Source: Halicephalobus mephisto (Eukaryota; Nematoda; Chromadorea; Rhabditida; Panagrolaimidae). Taken from it: 64,000 nucleotides of DNA. The notes beneath the pieces were generated by a model that saw only the letters and a list, made by a program, of their open reading frames with translations, was not told the origin of the DNA and made no database searches. A program made the position numbers and the translations under genes. The DNA lies in the NCBI GenBank assembly GCA_009193035.1, contig SWDT01000076.1:84916-148915 (forward strand), in the 5' to 3' direction. Below are positions 12,701 through 24,185 of the stretch, piece after piece. Each line of letters begins with the position of its first letter. Position 1 is the stretch's first letter.

Positions 12701-15700
12701 TGATTCCTATAGCGATGACGGAAGTGATGAAGCAGATCTCGACTCCGAACTTGTAGAAAAAGTAATTGCAAAAATACAAAAAACAATGAGTCATATCTTC
12801 GTCTGCATGAGGACGATCGATTCCAGGGAACATGATTCCCCTGGGGGGTTCTTCGAGTCGATTCTGTTTCCGGTGGAGGAATTGACGGATCTTGATCAAC
12901 TCCCTGAATACAAGAGATAGAACAATAAAGATGTGCCATTTAGTATGGTCGAAAATGGATTCAACCTTGTGCATCCCGAACCAGCTACCTGCATTGAACA
13001 CAACTGTTCCATTGGCGAGATCTTCATCCTGGAAATTATCCAAATATATCAGTTACAAGTATTGCAATCTTTAAAAACAAGATGTACAACTTTGGGAATT
13101 TCAAACTCTTGCGCAGGAGAAATGAAAGATGATAAATTTGACAACTGACTTTCACTTTTCACTTGTCTTCTGTCACCTTTACAATGGTCTTAAACACTTC
13201 GAAAATTACTGCATAAAAGTTCATCCTTAATTGTTTGCAAAAATATAATTTAAAAAACTTACGATACAGAAGGCCTGTAATTCTTCTTCTTTGATGAACT
13301 CCATTTGGAAGAGCATTTTCAATATGACAATTATGGAGGAGACAATGCAGATGAAATCACAAACTCTCGGAGTTTTCGTCTCCAGGGGCAGCATTATAGC
13401 GACACAGATAATCAAGGGCAGATTCAAACTGGAAACTTCCTGAACGGCGATGTAGACGATCAAAAATGCAACAACTCGATCAATGTGAATCTCGGTCAAT
13501 CTCCAAATGATGTTGAAGAAGTTTTGTCTGCAATAATTTCAATAACTACTTTTCTTAATTTTAATTATGAGGTGAGGAAAGTTCACAAAGCTATGAGGAG
13601 GGTATTAAGAAGACTTCAATCACTAGCTGCAGAGCTCATTGTAGGCGAATAGCTGATGAATAGAGAGCTCATGTACAGGAAGTTAACAGTTCATTTGTGA
13701 GAGTTTAGAAGTTTATTTACAGACAAGTTAGATGCTCATTTATAAGAATATTCAGGAATTTGTGTTTTCAGCAAATCATCTAAACAATTTGAACGCACTA
13801 TCAATATCTATAGCAGAATCTACAAGGGAATATAGAACTATGATTACGTACAAGATAACGCAAATCTTAAATTCATAAAAGTCGTTACAAAAGTTCTCAG
13901 AAACTTTCCAACGAAAACATCACCAAAAGTCAGAATAATTCACACAAAAAAGATATATTGAAACAATCCCGACACATCGGACATATTACGGTTCATGTAC
14001 CGATACATTGAATACAATGCACTTACACACCGTATTAAATCTATATTTTCGGTACATCAGAGCTATTTTGATACATTGATACATTACATATCATCTGTTC
14101 TTTTGTGTATAGTATATGTAAAAATATATAATGAACTAAACTCACCTATAAGATAACATTTGTTTGCATTTTTTCTCTATTTCTCCCATGACTTTTTTGA
14201 TTCGTTGTTTCGCAGCTATTCCTTTGATGTCCTCTTCTGAAGGTTGCTCTATTTCCTCCGGAGCTGCTTCAATGATTCCGGATTCTAGATAGTTCATCTG
14301 TCGATGGAATAATTTCAATTTGGCCATCAGGAATCGGAGTTTCAATCCATAAACGTCGTCCTCCCATTTTTGGGTGATTTTCATCATTTTTTCATGGAAG
14401 AAATTTAGTTGAATCAAAGTGAAAATCAAAAAACTGATAGGAGTCAAAAGTCTAATCAGCAACTGACTCGCGGATATGCTTTCTAGTCCGATGGATTTCA
14501 CGACGTCATCCGACATCCCCAAGTAGTCCCTGTAGAGCTCCGGAATTCCGTGGAATTGATAAGTGTAAATAAGCGTAACAACGAAGATACAGTACCCAAT
14601 CATGGTCAACCAGAAGATTTTTAGTATTTTTCTGAAGAACGGGAAGGACACTGTAAATGATGTCAGAAACACGAGGAAGAAGGCCATGTAGACGATTCTG
14701 TAGAAGACCACCGGATTCCTCATCGAGATTAACAGCAACAAGGCCAAAACCAGGAAAATCCAAAAGTTGGAAATCTGAATCTTAATTCTTTCAAACAACG
14801 GAGGTTTTTCGTGGACAGAAGAGACGGATTCTGATTCTTCGTCTTCTTTGATAACGACGGGTTTTTCCAAAGATTCTAAAGTTCCTGGTTTCGGTTTTTT
14901 CTGAAGTTCCAAAGTCTGCCGGAGGGCCAGCCAAAAAGCAAAATTAAAAAGTGCTTTCAGAAGAATATCGAAAACAGGAGCATTCATTCTCGGTTTCTCC
15001 AATCCCAACTAAAATCCATATGCAAATTTTCGAAATTATTTTAAGTAATTTTGAAGTTTTAAGAAAGATTGGATATTTTCAAAATTGAATAAAAATATCC
15101 AAAATACAGTAACCAAACTTGTAAATAATAAATATGAAGTTGGAATTAACAACTTAATTTTCAGATTCTGGCATTCCGAAAATAAGTATATAATTCTACC
15201 TTCATATTAAGGATTTATAAATTCGATTACTGTATTCTGAAAATCTATAAGTTAGAAAAAGGTACTCAAAATACAGTAATCCAACTTGTAAATAATAAAT
15301 TTAAAGTCAAAATTGAAGATCTGTTATCAGATTTAATATGTACGAGTTTGGTTACTGTACTTTGAATACTTTTTTGAATTTATATATCTCTATAATACAG
15401 TAACTAAAATTGTAAATAATAAATCTGAAGTCAAAGTTGAAGATCTGTTATCAGATTTAATATGTACGAGTTTGGTTACTGTACTTTGAGTACCTTTTTT
15501 GAATTCATAGATATCTATAATACAGTAACTAAAATTGTAAATAATAAATCTGAAAATTGAACGTTAACTTTCAAATTCTAGTAATCCTGGATTTTGAAGA
15601 CTAATATGTGGTTTTAACTTCAGATTTAGAATCTACAAGTTGGATTACTGTAGTTGAAACATTTTGCTCGATTTTAAAAACATCTAAAATTTCTTAAAAA

Positions 15701-18700
15701 TTGTAAAATTATCTAAAGTAAATTTTAACACTTATTTACCTGTCTCAGAAATGCCGGATGTTCATCTGGAAGTTCATCTTGACTCAAAGGAAGAGAATAA
15801 ATAAACTGAAAAATAAGTAAAATTGTGGCGTATATGACGATGAATGGAGCTAATCTGACGTAAAATCTCTGAGAATTCGGATGCATCCACACGACGAAGG
15901 AAAGAATAAGCATCACGAAAGTCGACCAACTATGGTAACAAAGACTCCAAGCCTAAAAATATAAATTTTGAAAATTACTGTAAAAATATAAATTTTTGAA
16001 ATTACTGTAAAAATAAAAACTTTGAAAATTACTGTAAAAATAAAATTTTTGAAAATTACTGTAAAAATAAAAACTTTGAAAATTACTGTAAAAATATAAA
16101 TTTTGAAAATTACTGTAAAAATATAAATTTTGAAAATTACTGTAAAAATAAAAATTTTGAAAATTACTGTAAAAATATAAATTTTGAAAATTACTGTAAA
16201 AATATAAATTTTGAAAATTACTGTAAAAATATAAATTTTGAAAATTACTGTAAAAATAAAAATTTTGAAAATTACTGTAAAAATATAAATTTTGAAAATT
16301 ACTGTAAAAATAAAAATTTTGAAAATTACTGTAAAAATATAAATTTTAAAAATTACTGTAAAAATAAAAATTTTGAAAATTACTGTAAAAATAAAAATTT
16401 TTCAAAATTACTGTAAAAATATAAATTTTTTAAAATTACTGTAAAAATAAAAATTTTTAAAATTACTGTAAAAATAAAATTTTTACCATCAAAACGATCA
16501 AGGCGATGACGTAACTTTGAGTCTTGATCGTCTCCAGAAGCGGCTTCAGATTCTCCCATTTCGCAAGATTCTTCATTTTGCTCATTTCGGGTTTCCTCAA
16601 AACCAATTTTTCGGCGAAGGATATCTTTGGAAATTTTTTCGAAGAAATCGAACCTGCTGAAGAAACAGAATTTTTTTTATTTTGGATTTTTTCGGATTCT
16701 TTAGAAAATTCTGGAGCAGAAATTTTTCTTTCATACCCTAAGGCAACTTTGGCTCCATTATGCGATTCAATAACCAAAGCGGCTACAGTACCTCTGGCTT
16801 GGCTGAATAAAGTTTGCAATTCTTCCAAATCTTCGTTTTCACGGATAATCGAAATCTGAGTGGCCAGCAAGTAATAAAATAAAAATAAAACCATTGGAGC
16901 TATGTACTCTGGCCAGATGAATGAATGATACGGTAACGGCCAAGACAAAATATCACATCGAAACGTTTTATAATGGACAAGCCCAAGAACTCTGAAAATC
17001 ATTTTTCATATATTAAAATTAACTAAAATTAAATTTTCATATATCAAAGTTAACTAAAATTAAGTTTCCATATATCAAAGTTAACTAAAATTAAGTTTTC
17101 ATATATCAAAAATATTTAAAAATCACTTTTCATATATCAAAATTAACCAAAATTAAGTTTTCATATATCAAAGTTAATTATAATTAAGTTTCCATATATC
17201 AAAGTTATTTAAAAATCACTTTTTATATACCAAAATTAAGTTTCCATATATCGAAATCATTTAAAATTGATTTTTGATATGTAAAAAGCGGCGAAAAATT
17301 ACTTTTCATATATCGAAATTATTTCAACTCCGTTGAAAACGAACCTGGCGATGAATTCGTGTTGTGGAAAGCTCTTGTAGACGTTTGGTAACTGGTAGAT
17401 GTACAGTAAACAGAGATGGACGGCAGAATACAACAAGAATCCCCGTCTGACTTTTATCCAAAAAATTTTTGTTATCGGACGATCGAAAGCCCAAAAAGTG
17501 GCAATAATCAGAAAAAATCCAAAATACGGTATAGAGGCAAATGAAGGATGAACCGATCCGACGATACAGAAACCTACAGTAAGAATAACGTTGTTGATTA
17601 ATTCGAAATTTTCGGATCCATATTTTTTCAAGTAATTACTAAATGTCGAAAATCTTCTTGGTTTTTCTGCAGCAATTGGAGGTTCGACAATTTTCTTACG
17701 TCTTCGATATCTGAGGATTTTCAGTCTGGAAATTAACATTTTCATAAATATTCAAAAATCACAAAAAATAATTCAAATTTTTTTTTGAAAATAAAAAATA
17801 GTTTAATTACAATTTAAAAATCCCACCAAAAGTTGTTTAACTTTTTCGTTTTAAGAACAGTTATTTTTTGAAAAAATTATAATTTAAAAATCCCGCCAAA
17901 AGTTGATTTAACTTTTTCGTTTTAAAAATAGTTGTTTTTTTGAAAAAAAAATTACAATTTAAAAATCCCGCCAAAAGTTGTTTAACTTTTTCGTTTTAAA
18001 AATAGTTGTTTTTTTTTAAATTATAATTTAAAAATCCCGCCAAAAGTTACTTAACTTTTTTGTTTTCAAAGTTACAAATTTTCGAATTTATTTTTTTTCT
18101 TTTTTTAACTGACCTGAACAACAGTAAAGACCCGCAGATGAGGACGATGACGTCAGAAGCGAAGAGGTTAGTTTTCCTGGGGATGCTCCAGTGGGGCCGG
18201 ACCCTGTCGAAGCCCATCTGTCTCAGCCACCTCGAGAACGGATGACAGTCGATTTCAGGAATAAAATTTTCTTTTTTTTTCAAAAAATCGACAAAACTAT
18301 CATTGTCATTACTGTAGTCATTTTCGAATACAGTAATCGCAGGATCCGTGGGCAAAACTGGATTTTGAAAAAGGTTTTCCCAAGGAACAAAGTTGAAAAT
18401 TACTTGACAGACCAAGCAGAAAGCTGCCCAGAAGGTTATCACGCAGATGAACCTGTGGGGGTGTCCTGGGTACTTCGAAGTCGGAGGGGATACTGTAAGC
18501 GGCAAGAACAGCGCAAAAACGAAGTACACAAAAGATGGAAAATTTAGCCTCAGGCTAAATGCTGAAAAATTTAATAAAATTTAAAAATTAAAGAACTTTA
18601 AACATTCCAAAAAATTTCAAATTATTTTAGAAAATTCTAAAAATTTTTATAAAATTAGAAAATTTTGAAAATTTTTGAATTTTCTATAAAATTTTGAAAA

Positions 18701-19035
18701 TTTAATTAAATTTAAAATTTTTTATTAATTTCAAAATTTTTTTATTAATTTAAAAAATTTTTGAATTTTGTACAAATTGTAAAATTTTAATAATTTAATT
18801 AAATCCTAAAAATTTCGAAGATTTTTAAAAATTTTTAAATTATTTACTGTATTATGTAGAATTTAAAATTTTTTATTAAATTTTAAAAAATTTCAGAAAT
18901 TATAAAATTTTTGAAAATTTTTAAAATTCAAAAATTTTCAAAAATTCTAATTTAAAAAAACTTACCGACAATTAAAGTAAAAGGTAATAGAAAATTGTAC
19001 AAAATACGGTACGAAAATTTGTCGATTTTGGCCAT
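3759..19035 (-). CDS. pezo-1: Piezo mechanosensitive cation channel, complete 17-exon gene
   Basis: Pore-forming mechanically gated cation channel of the plasma membrane, which works as a trimer. Exons as read: 19035-18966, 18561-18114, 17725-17345, 16991-16487, 15952-15740, 15008-14146, 13527-13263, 13028-12446, 11446-9728, 9203-8059, 7758-7613, 7261-7100, 6957-6850, 6806-6767, 5978-5008, 4730-4608, 4311-3759. All join in frame (8295 nt, 2764 aa, close to vertebrate PIEZO2). The N-terminal exons carry the repeated four-helix blade units. Exon 12446-13028 has FFFYKFG..EICF. Exon 5008-5978 has PFLYEMGLLTDW, matching the family signature PF(X2)E(X6)W, and then the anchor and cap regions. The last exon has the pore helix (GLYISIVFLLGQYIRGF) and C-terminal domain (SIMFEELPNVDRILDL, RSPATLIKWTKE). 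Exon 8059-9203 carries an unusual acidic VDG/LDG repeat. The start follows a long AT-rich leader. Least certain are the donors at 7612 and 6849. Confidence 0.95.
4320..5000. repeat. AT-rich repeats in the last two Piezo introns
   Basis: The introns flanking exon 4608-4730 contain short tandem phrases: 'aaaattacattattaaaaaa' with TTACTGTAAAAA in 4312-4560, and 'aataatttttaaaaattgaac' in 4745-4990. No coding sequence is seen apart from the exon itself. Confidence 0.6.
5995..6600. repeat. Tandem repeat, period about 85 bp, in a Piezo intron
   Basis: About seven diverged copies of a unit containing 'tttttaaaaatactaatt', 'ttgatctaagaaagaa', 'tttcagaa' and 'aaatcattatattttgag'. It fills most of the intron between exons 6767-6806 and 5008-5978. 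Confidence 0.75.
8630..8815 (-). repeat. In-frame minisatellite inside Piezo coding sequence
   Basis: Within exon 8059-9203 a short degenerate unit ('ccatcgacc', 'tccatcaac' and variants on the plus strand) is repeated. It encodes alternating acidic phrases such as GDLDGGVDG, DREIDKKVDEKIDEK and GRVDGDLDG. The repeat keeps the reading frame. It sits in the cytoplasmic loop between blade helices, a region of the family known to vary in length. Confidence 0.8.
9210..9715. repeat. Tandem repeat in a Piezo intron
   Basis: Repeats of 'ttttatataaaaagttaaaaatt' and 'tatataaaaaatagaattttt' in units of about 50 bp fill the intron between exons 9728-11446 and 8059-9203. Confidence 0.75.
11690..12260. 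repeat. TATATCGATATATTA satellite in a Piezo intron
   Basis: Tandem unit with a period of about 92 bp: 'aagacaactctcat' recurs at 11954, 12046 and 12138. The units combine 'ttcaatgtatcgatatatt', 'gatatcggtgcattg' and 'attcaatgcattcgatgca'. A shorter related piece lies at 13950-14110 in another Piezo intron, and a related array lies at 59.97-60.7 kb. Confidence 0.8.
15060..15700. repeat. Tandem duplication in a Piezo intron
   Basis: Two or more copies of a unit of about 120 bp containing 'gaagatctgttatcagattt', 'tacgagtttggttactgta' and 'taatacagtaactaaaattg'. They lie between exons 14146-15008 and 15740-15952. TTACTGTA and its reverse complement TACAGTAA recur throughout. Confidence 0.7.
15955..16485. 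repeat. Minisatellite of ATTACTGTAAAAATA units in a Piezo intron
   Basis: About 20 near-identical copies of a 26-27 bp unit, 'ttactgtaaaaatataaa' plus 'ttttgaaaa', occupy the whole intron between exons 16487-16991 and 15740-15952. Confidence 0.9.
17005..17310. repeat. Tandem CATATATCAAA repeat in a Piezo intron
   Basis: About eight copies of 'catatatcaaagttaacta' plus 'aattaagtttt', in the intron between exons 17345-17725 and 16487-16991. Confidence 0.8.
17760..18065. repeat. Four tandem copies carrying TCCCGCCAAAAG in a Piezo intron
   Basis: Unit of about 72 bp with 'aaaatcccgccaaaagttg' and 'ttaactttttcgttttaaaa'. The first copy has TCCCACC and the other three have TCCCGCCAAAAG, which fits the E2F/DP consensus TTTSSCGC. 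Location: intron between exons 18114-18561 and 17345-17725. Confidence 0.8.
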
Positions 19036-19039
19036 TTTT

Positions 19040-20930
19040 TCTTTTTTGATGACGTCTGTTTTTTGATTAACAAATTTCGAACATTCCGGAATTTCGAAAA
19101 TCGAATTCCAATTTTTCCAACTTTTTACAAAAATTACATAAAAACTAAAAAAAATTAAAATAACTTTTTAAAAATGCCCGAAATAAACACGGATTTTTTT
19201 GCCTCAGGATATTTGTCGAATTATTTATAAAAACAAAGAATTATAAATATTAAATAACCAAACACAGTAAAAATTAAAATTGTTTCTATGTAAAATTTTT
19301 GAATTTTCAGATTTTAGGTGTTAATAGTATAATTTTGTAAGATTTTGGAGGATTTTGGAAATCGTTAAGAGATTCGGGAATGATTATAGAGGCATGGGAG
19401 ATATTTTAGAATGATTTTAAAGATCTTGATGATGTTCTAGAATAACTTTAGAGATTTTTATGATATTCTAGAATAACTTTAGAAACCTTGATGATGTTCT
19501 GGAATGATCCCAGAGTCGTTAAAAATATTTTAGAATGACTTTAAAGATCCTTATTATATTTTGGAACGATTCCAGAGATCTTGATATTATTCTGGAACAA
19601 CTTTAGCAATCTCGATGATGTTTTGGAATAATTCCAGAGATCTCGATGATATTCTAGAATAACATTAAAGACCTTTACAATATTATAGAACAACTTCAGA
19701 GATCTTGATGATATTCTAGAATAACTTTAGAGATCTTGAAAAAATTCTAAAATAACATTAAAGACCTTTATGATATTCTGGAATGATTTTAGAAACCTTG
19801 ATATTATTCTTAAATGATCCCAGAGTCGTTAAAAATATTTTAGAATAACTTTAGAGATCCTTATGATATTCTAGAATAATTTTAAATACCTTAACAAGAT
19901 TCTACAAATCTTTAAAAAATTCTAAAACAACTCTAGGAACTTCCTACTGAATTCTAAAAAATTTCAGAATCTTTTGTAAGATTCCCAAAATTTAAAAATT
20001 TTTTAAAATTAATAAATTTTAAAAATTTTATAAAACTTCTGCAAACAGCTAGTTTTAAAAAAAGAAAAAATCTAAATAATTTGAGTATTTTTTATGCTTG
20101 AGAACTTGACGTAAAAAAGCATTTGTCATTTCTTCAGAACTTGCCAGATATCCGGATCAAATGTCACAGAACCAGAAATGATTTGACACAAAAGTGTAAA
20201 ACTCAAAAAAATCTAATTTTATTTCAGTGTCGAAATTTACAAAATGTTCGACATAAAAATTAAAATTAAATCGAATTTTAACAAAATAATTAAATATTTT
20301 AATTTGATAAAATATTATAAAAAATTATGAATTTTATTTTAATTTTGATTTTGATGCGTCTACAGTAATGTTACAGGTTTTATTTTGACTTTAATGTCGA
20401 TTTGTTTATTAAAATATTATAAAAAAATATGAATTTTATTTTAATTTTGATATGTCTACAGTAATGTTGCGCGCAAGTTGCAGGTTTTATTTCGATACTG
20501 ATCTATGCCCTAAAATACTGTGCACAAGCTGCAGGTTTTATTTTGACTTTAATGTCGATTTGTCTATTAAAATATTATAAAAAATTATGAATTTTATTAA
20601 AATTTTAATTTTGATGTGTCTACAGTAATGTTGCGCGCAAGTTGCAAGTTTTATTTTGACTTTAATGTTGATTTGTTTATTAAAATATTATAAAAAATTA
20701 TGAATTTTATTTCGACTTTAATGTCAACTTATCTGCCAGAACGTTGCGCGCAAGCTGCAAGCTTCACTTTGATTTTTAAGTCGATTTATCAGTCAGAATA
20801 TTGAATGCATATTGCAAATTCGACTTTGATGTTGATTTATCTCCTAGAACGTTGCGTGCAAATTGCAGATTTTACTTTATTTTAATTCCGATTTCTTCCT
20901 AGACCTTAATCCAGGAAGAAAAGTATGTTC
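19040..20930. other. Gene-free repeat region upstream of Piezo
   Basis: The first 250 bases are a plausible Piezo promoter or leader, including GATGACGTCT at about 19049. From 19320 to 19980 runs a degenerate satellite with 'attctagaataactttagag' and 'gatcttgatgatattc' units. From 20330 to 20900 lie units of about 100 bp carrying the palindrome TTGCGCGCAA. No coding frame is recognised. Confidence 0.6.
20330..20900. repeat. Repeat units with the TTGCGCGCAA palindrome
   Basis: Copies of 'ttgcgcgcaagttgcagg' or close variants occur near 20467, 20631 and 20743, with degenerate forms at about 20518, 20807 and 20851. They are spaced by 'ttttatttcgactttaatg' and 'aaaatattataaaaaattat'. The same palindrome returns at 22.63-22.89 kb. 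Confidence 0.7.
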
Positions 20931-21454
20931 AAACACATACAGTATCTCTTTCAAAAAGTCAAATTTAAAAATTCGATGATGTTTGTTCTCTTAAAATTTT
21001 CGTTTTTTGATTGTTATGAGTCCCTGAGGATCCAACTGTCATTTTCAAAAATAATAAAATTAAAGTTTTTTAAAAATAAAAATAAAAATTCAAAAACAAC
21101 TTTTTTTAAATTTTCGATTTTTTGGAAATTTTTAAAAATTTAATTTTAAATTATTATTAAACTAATTTATTTTTCTTGAGGGATTGTTTTCGAAAAAAAA
21201 TTTTCAAAATTCATTGGTGCCAGGTGGTTAAAAATTTTCCAAAAAAATTAACAAAGATAAATCACCCGGAAATGACTGAAAAATAAAAATAAAATTTTCT
21301 GACATATTAGTACTATGATCTCTTACAACGAAAAACCTGCAAATTTTCTTACGACGAAAATACGATGAAATTGAAAAACATCTCTTGAAACGAAGAATGC
21401 CAAAAATATATTTTAAAATATTTTTAAAATAAAAAAGTTTTTTTATTTTTTGTA

Positions 21455-21800
21455 GCGAAAAAAATGGAAAATCTCAAAACGAAAAAAAGTGAAAAATCTC
21501 AAAACGAAAAGATGGAAAATCTCACAACGAAAAAAGTGAAAAATCTCAAAACAAAAAAAGTAGAAAAATTTCATAACGAAAAAGTGAAAAATCTCACAAC
21601 GAAAAAAGTGAGAAATCTCACAACGAAAAGATGAAAAATCTCAAAACGAAAAAAAGTGAAAAATCTCAAAACGAAAAAGATGAAAAATCTCAACACGAAA
21701 AAATGGAAAATCTTACAACGAAAAAAAAGTGAAAAATCTTACAACGAAAAAGATGAAAAATCTCACAACGAAAAAGTGAAAAATCTCAGAATGAAAAAAA
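21455..21800. repeat. Minisatellite of 'aaaaatctcaaaacgaaaaa' units
   Basis: About 14 copies of a 22-26 bp unit, 'gaaaaatctcacaacgaaa' plus 'aagtg' or 'agatg'. It is non-coding in all frames examined, being lysine-rich or stop-interrupted. Confidence 0.85.
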
Positions 21801-21829
21801 TTTCTTACTATAGAAAGTTTAAAAACTAA

Positions 21830-23200
21830 CGATCGGAAAAACACGATGTGTTTTGTTATTTTCGGCATTGATTAATGGATGGGTTAATGAGAGCACCTGA
21901 GGCACTGATGACCAGTTACTCGTCTAGCCCACCAGATTGGCAGCAATTGCAAATTTGAAAAACAAATTCCAGAAGTTGCAGAAAACGAAATTGAATTTTC
22001 TTTTGTATTTTCGCTTCAAAACCAAAAATTTTTTACTTTTTTATTTTTAAAAAATAATTAAATTTTACCTTTTTCAAAAAAGTTTAATTTTTAGTTTTAA
22101 AAATAGTAAAATTTAAATTTAAAAATATATAAAATTTTAGAGAAAAAATATTTAAATTTAAAAAAGTTTAAATTTAAAAAAATATATCTTTAATTTTTTT
22201 TTAAAATATTTAAGTTTTTTAAAAAAATATATTTAATTTTGAAAAAAATATTTAAATTCCAAAAAATATATTTAATTTTTTTTGTTTAAATTTTTTATTT
22301 TTAAAAACATATATTTTATTTTTGAAAATATATAATTGTACTTTTAGTGATAAAAATTCAAAAATCGAAAAAATGCAACTTTTTTAAAATGGTCCTCAAT
22401 CGGGTTGTTCATAAAAATGGGTTTTAAAAAGTCGAATAAATTCACTGGGGATCTGCAGTCGATGTTCATTTTATAAAAAATGTTAAATTTAGTGTGAAAA
22501 ATAAAAAAAAGTTTTTCGAAATTATTTAAATGCAAATTTTGGAAAATTTAAAAAATAAATAAAATATGCAAATTTTATTTTTATTTCGAAATTTTTATGT
22601 TTAAAAAAAGGAAAATAGTAATTTATTTATTTTATATATTGCGCGCAATTTGCGGACTTTATTTTTATTTGAATTTTAAAATTTACAAACCTAAATATTA
22701 AAAATGCCACCTTGCTCGAACGTTGCACGCAATGTGCAGATTTTATTTTTATTAAAATTTCGAAATTTACAAACTCAAATATTAAAAATACCACCTTGAT
22801 TGAATGTTGCGCGCAACATGCAAATTTTATTTTTATGTAAATATTAAAAATACCACCTTGCTTGAATGTTGCGCGCAATATGCAAATCTTTGATTTCCGA
22901 AATTTGGATTTTTCGTGCTCAGATACAATTTCCGAAATTTGGATTTCTCATCCTAAAACGTGATTTTTGAAATTTTGATTTTTTACATTTCGATATATTT
23001 TAATAATTTTGACACACATTTCTAATTTTGTAAAATACGATTTTGGAACTTTTAAGAATAATACAACTTTACAGTTTTTAGTCTCAACTGAAAAATTCCA
23101 AAAATTTCCTTCAAAACCATTTTTAATGATTTTGTGACAAAAATATTGATTTTTTTTATAAATTTATTTTTAAATAAAAATATTTATTTTTTTATAAAAA
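21830..23200. other. Gene-free AT-rich stretch with a small GC island
   Basis: Mostly A/T homopolymer tracts. A compositional island at about 21870-21960 could be a short orphan exon: its plus frame opens at an ATG near 21873 and closes near 21957. The second TTGCGCGCAA repeat group is annotated separately. No conserved protein is recognised. Confidence 0.5.
22625..22890. repeat. Second group of TTGCGCGCAA repeats
   Basis: Three or four units of about 60-95 bp with 'ttgcgcgcaa', then 'atgcaaattttatttttat' and 'aatattaaaaataccacctt'. The palindrome is shared with 20.3-20.9 kb, but the spacer differs. Confidence 0.75.
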
Positions 23201-23207
23201 TATTATT

Positions 23208-23957
23208 TCATATCGATGGCCCGAAAGGTAAATTTTGAATATTTTCAGAACTATTTGGAATTTTTCGAATATCTTCTTTGATTTCAGAATTCATCGGAGA
23301 ATTTTTTTTATTTTCGACGACCGTCATTTCATCTTCGGATGCTGTGTCTTCGTGAAAAAATTCTTTGTTTTCTAAGTTGTCTTTATCCCGGAGATTACGG
23401 TAGAACGAAAGACTGGAATCGTCATACTGTAGAGAAACAGTATCTTGTTGGAAATCTTCATTTTTATTTTTTATCAAATCTAAAATTCTTTTACGATTAC
23501 TGTAGGCACAAATAACCACAATAATGAAAATAAATAAAAATAACGACCAAAAATAAAATATTTCTTTTGCCGAAATTACGGTAGTTTCGACGACTTTAAT
23601 TTTGGGTTTAATAATTATGAATACTTGTTTTGGACAATTTTCAGAATCCACAGGAATACAGCATTTTTTATGAAATTCGACAATTGGAGGAAAACAGAAT
23701 TCTGAAGGCGAGTAACTTTCCATGTTTAAAAACGAACTTATGAAGTAAAATACAATGTAAAATTGTAAACCAGCACTGAATACCATATTCAAAAATCGAA
23801 TTAATTTAATAAGAAACTTTCCGAAATTGTTTTTTGGAACATTTTCTTCGAAAAATTTAATAATTTCTTCCAAAAAAACAGACAATATCAGCAGATGCCC
23901 GAGGCTAAATCGGGATCTTGTGAAAATAACAGAAATAAAATTTAATAAACCAGCCAT
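23208..23957 (-). CDS. Unrecognised multi-pass membrane protein
   Basis: Single-exon frame of 249 codons from ATG 23957. The frame extends five codons further upstream, but without an ATG. The N-terminal third is hydrophobic with two or three membrane segments. A short external-looking loop holds four cysteines (..FCFPP.., ..KKCCIPVDSENC..). One further strong membrane segment (about residues 133-155) is followed by a charged, Ser/Asp/Glu-rich cytoplasmic-like tail of about 90 residues. I do not recognise the family. The stable frame and low-complexity-free sequence argue that it is real, in spite of its repeat-rich surroundings. An intron could be hidden at its 5' end. Confidence 0.55.
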   Translation of the reverse strand: MAGLLNFISVIFTRSRFSLGHLLILSVFLEEIIKFFEENVPKNNFGKFLIKLIRFLNMVFSAGLQFYIVFYFISSFLNMESYSPSEFCFPPIVEFHKKCCIPVDSENCPKQVFIIIKPKIKVVETTVISAKEIFYFWSLFLFIFIIVVICAYSNRKRILDLIKNKNEDFQQDTVSLQYDDSSLSFYRNLRDKDNLENKEFFHEDTASEDEMTVVENKKNSPMNSEIKEDIRKIPNSSENIQNLPFGPSI

Positions 23958-24185
23958 ATATGATAAAAACAAAAACGGAGATTTTTATATAAATTTATTT
24001 TTCCAAAGGTTCGTTGTCTATGTGCTGATAAGGAATTTTCCACAATAATTGATCGGATTTTTGTGACTATGATGTGTTTGTAGTATGTTGTGGGATTGGT
24101 ATTGGAGTGTCAATAGTATGACATTGGAGCTTCGTAATTATCTGTAAAACTGTTGGTTCCTTGACACTTGGGAATCTGGTTCATT

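Noticed and set aside
21455..21800. CRISPR-like array
   Set aside because: Units are contiguous degenerate repeats without unique spacers, in a eukaryotic genome; it is a minisatellite.
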